Made by a program: the position numbers and the translations under genes
Notes under the pieces: generated by a model
What the model saw: only the letters and a program-made list of their open reading frames with translations
Told to the model about the DNA's origin: nothing
Database searches by the model: none
Assembly (NCBI GenBank): GCA_022565665.1
Contig: JAIUMI010000005.1
Coordinates: 87,069-151,068 of the forward strand
Origin: Glycocaulis sp.
GTDB lineage: Bacteria > Pseudomonadota > Alphaproteobacteria > Caulobacterales > Maricaulaceae
DNA length: 64,000 bases
Direction: 5' to 3'
Part shown: positions 62,906-64,000 of the stretch, one piece after another
Position numbering within the stretch: position 1 is the stretch's first letter
Layout of the letters: each line of letters begins with the position of its first letter

Positions 62906-63472
62906 ATGGCCATCAAGGATACACCGTCAGACCGCCCCGCAGCCGCCACCGCGCGCCTGCGCCTTGTCGGACTGGACCGGGAGCTGGCCCGGATGCAGGT
63001 CGAGGACCTGCCCGGGTTTTTCCGTGCACTGAATGTCAATCCGGAAGCGGCCTGGCCACCCGAACTGCATGATGACGCCACCATGCGCCATACGCTGGAC
63101 CGGCTAGAGGCCCGTCCGGACGAAACCGGCTGGCATGGCTGGGTCTTCATCATGCGCTGGGCCGATGATGCGCCGGGCCGGCTGGTCGGCGCAGGCGGCT
63201 TTTACGGGCCGCCGGGCGGGAATGGAACGGTCGAGATCGGCTATTCCATGCTGCCAAGCTTTCGCGAGCAGGGCATGGCCACCGAAGCGGTCAAGGGCCT
63301 TGCTGGCTGGGCATTTGGGCAGCAAGGCGTCCGGACGATCCGTGCACGGACTCTGGCAGACGGCCGCGCCTCGCGCCGGGTGCTGGAAAAGGCAGGCTTT
63401 GCCCTGCAGGGTGAGGAGACCGACCCGCAGGACGGCCGCATCGCCCTTTATGCGCTGGAGTGTCCGCGCTGA
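62906..63472 (+). CDS. GNAT-family N-acetyltransferase
   Basis: A 188-residue GNAT protein. The acetyl-CoA motif A region is EIGYSMLPSFREQGMATEAVKGLAGWAF (R-x-x-G-x-A form), followed by motif B SRRVLEKAGFALQGEE. This type resembles RimJ/RimL-like acetyltransferases that act on protein N-termini or on small molecules. ATG 62906 has AAGGACACGCGGCTC in front. TGA overlaps the start of cobB (TGATG), so both are coupled; co-expression of an acetyltransferase with a deacylase is notable. Confidence 0.85.
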   Translation: MAIKDTPSDRPAAATARLRLVGLDRELARMQVEDLPGFFRALNVNPEAAWPPELHDDATMRHTLDRLEARPDETGWHGWVFIMRWADDAPGRLVGAGGFYGPPGGNGTVEIGYSMLPSFREQGMATEAVKGLAGWAFGQQGVRTIRARTLADGRASRRVLEKAGFALQGEETDPQDGRIALYALECPR

Positions 63473-63996
63473 TGAGCGCGCCGGCGCGTGGCAATATCGT
63501 AATCCTCACCGGAGCCGGCATCAGTGCGGAATCCGGGCTGGGCACCTTCCGCGACAAGGGCGGCATCTGGGAGACATTCGACTGGCAGAAGCTTGCCACG
63601 CCTGAGGCGTTCGCCGCCGATCCGCATAGCGTTCACGCCTTCTACAATGCCCGCAGGGACAATCTTCTGGCCGCCGAGCCCAATGACGCCCACCGCGCGC
63701 TCGCGGCGCTGGAGACGCTCTGGCGGGGCGAGGGGCGCGGGGACTATCTGCTGGTCACGCAGAATATTGATGATCTGCATGCGCGCGGCGGCTCCATGGA
63801 AGTGCTGCATATGCATGGCGAGCTGCTCAAAAGCCGCTGCAACCATTGCGGCCATTTGTTCGAGCACGAGCGCCCGATCACCGCAGGCACGCCCTGCCCC
63901 GGCTGTGGCAGGACGGGAGGGTTGCGCCCGCACGTGGTCTGGTTCGGCGAAATGCCGCTGGGGCTCGACACGATCTATGAGGCGCTGGGCACTTAA
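63472..63996 (+). CDS. cobB: NAD-dependent protein deacylase (sirtuin, CobB-type), possibly truncated
   Basis: A sirtuin of 174 residues in this window. Motifs: VILTGAGISAESGLGTFRDKGG (NAD site), VTQNIDDLHARGG, HMHGELLKSRC (catalytic His) and four zinc Cys (KSRCNHC, PCPGCGR). AFYNARRD carries the Tyr-x2-Arg pair typical of class III desuccinylases. The usual length is about 230-245 residues; here TAA at 63994 ends the frame just after YEALGT, at the right edge, where the family continues with GTSG and the NAD-binding end. Either a real truncation or an edge error. The TGATG overlap with the acetyltransferase gene fixes the start. Confidence 0.85.
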   Translation: MSAPARGNIVILTGAGISAESGLGTFRDKGGIWETFDWQKLATPEAFAADPHSVHAFYNARRDNLLAAEPNDAHRALAALETLWRGEGRGDYLLVTQNIDDLHARGGSMEVLHMHGELLKSRCNHCGHLFEHERPITAGTPCPGCGRTGGLRPHVVWFGEMPLGLDTIYEALGT

Positions 63997-64000
63997 AATC

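Overview
The window reads as a piece of an alphaproteobacterial chromosome, most likely from the Caulobacterales/Maricaulales (Hyphomonadaceae- or Maricaulaceae-like) group. Reasons: high GC with strong GC3 bias; a near-canonical CpdR response regulator (CtrA/ClpXP cell-cycle pathway); a CC0125/CC1285-type lipoprotein; a GGAAC-N16-CGTT promoter of the alphaproteobacterial general-stress (EcfG) type; a TadG-like pilus protein and MotA; and 2-oxoglutarate dehydrogenase and succinyl-CoA ligase genes lying close together. There is no sign of a prophage, insertion sequence, integron or CRISPR array. The content is essentially core chromosome. The assignment is inference from gene content only.

Layout. 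0-9.5 kb: end of a BASS-family transporter, an RluA-family pseudouridine synthase, a frame-disrupted TonB receptor followed by a PhoD-type phosphatase, a DUF4168 secreted protein with a stress-type promoter, SppA and FolE. 9.8-13.8 kb: cysS, a methyltransferase, a U-type Fe-S scaffold overlapping yidD, and a family-2 glycosyltransferase. 13.8-19.4 kb: a small membrane protein, a DPM1-like and an ArnT-like glycosyltransferase (probable lipid-linked sugar transfer to the envelope), an HMG-CoA-lyase-like gene, a secreted protein and HisN. 19.4-25.8 kb: XRE regulator, N-formylglutamate amidohydrolase-like protein, CpdR, tRNA-Val(GAC), thioesterase, WecG-like transferase, MnmC and MotA. 26-36.8 kb: MFS transporter, MltB-type transglycosylase, TadG-like protein, ribosomal protein L36, HAD hydrolase, lipoprotein, aminotransferase, an ABC exporter pair, DinB and a fatty-acid desaturase. 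37-46.7 kb: FabI, acyltransferase-3 with a divergent LytTR regulator, alpha/beta hydrolase, RarD, a calcineurin-like phosphoesterase, an M3 peptidase and a cold-shock protein. 46.9-51.9 kb: an ArsR/SRPBCC divergent pair, a second LytTR gene with an in-frame TGA, and small membrane proteins and an MFS transporter. 52-64 kb: sucCD, a BLUF photoreceptor coupled to a degenerate GGDEF/EAL-like gene, sucA, sucB, lpd, a GNAT acetyltransferase and a CobB-type sirtuin.

The most interesting points are these. (i) A two-gene BLUF plus degenerate GGDEF-EAL unit looks like a split version of BLUF-EAL photoreceptors and is inserted between sucCD and sucAB. (ii) Three genes are broken by single-base events: a TonB receptor at a C4 run, the GGDEF/EAL-like gene at a T5 run, and a LytTR regulator by a TGA. 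These could be sequencing errors or genuine decay. (iii) There is a textbook EcfG promoter upstream of the DUF4168 gene. (iv) A 22-bp perfect palindrome covers the arsR start codon. (v) E2 of 2-oxoglutarate dehydrogenase carries two lipoyl domains. (vi) Six convergent gene pairs overlap by exactly four bases through their stop codons.
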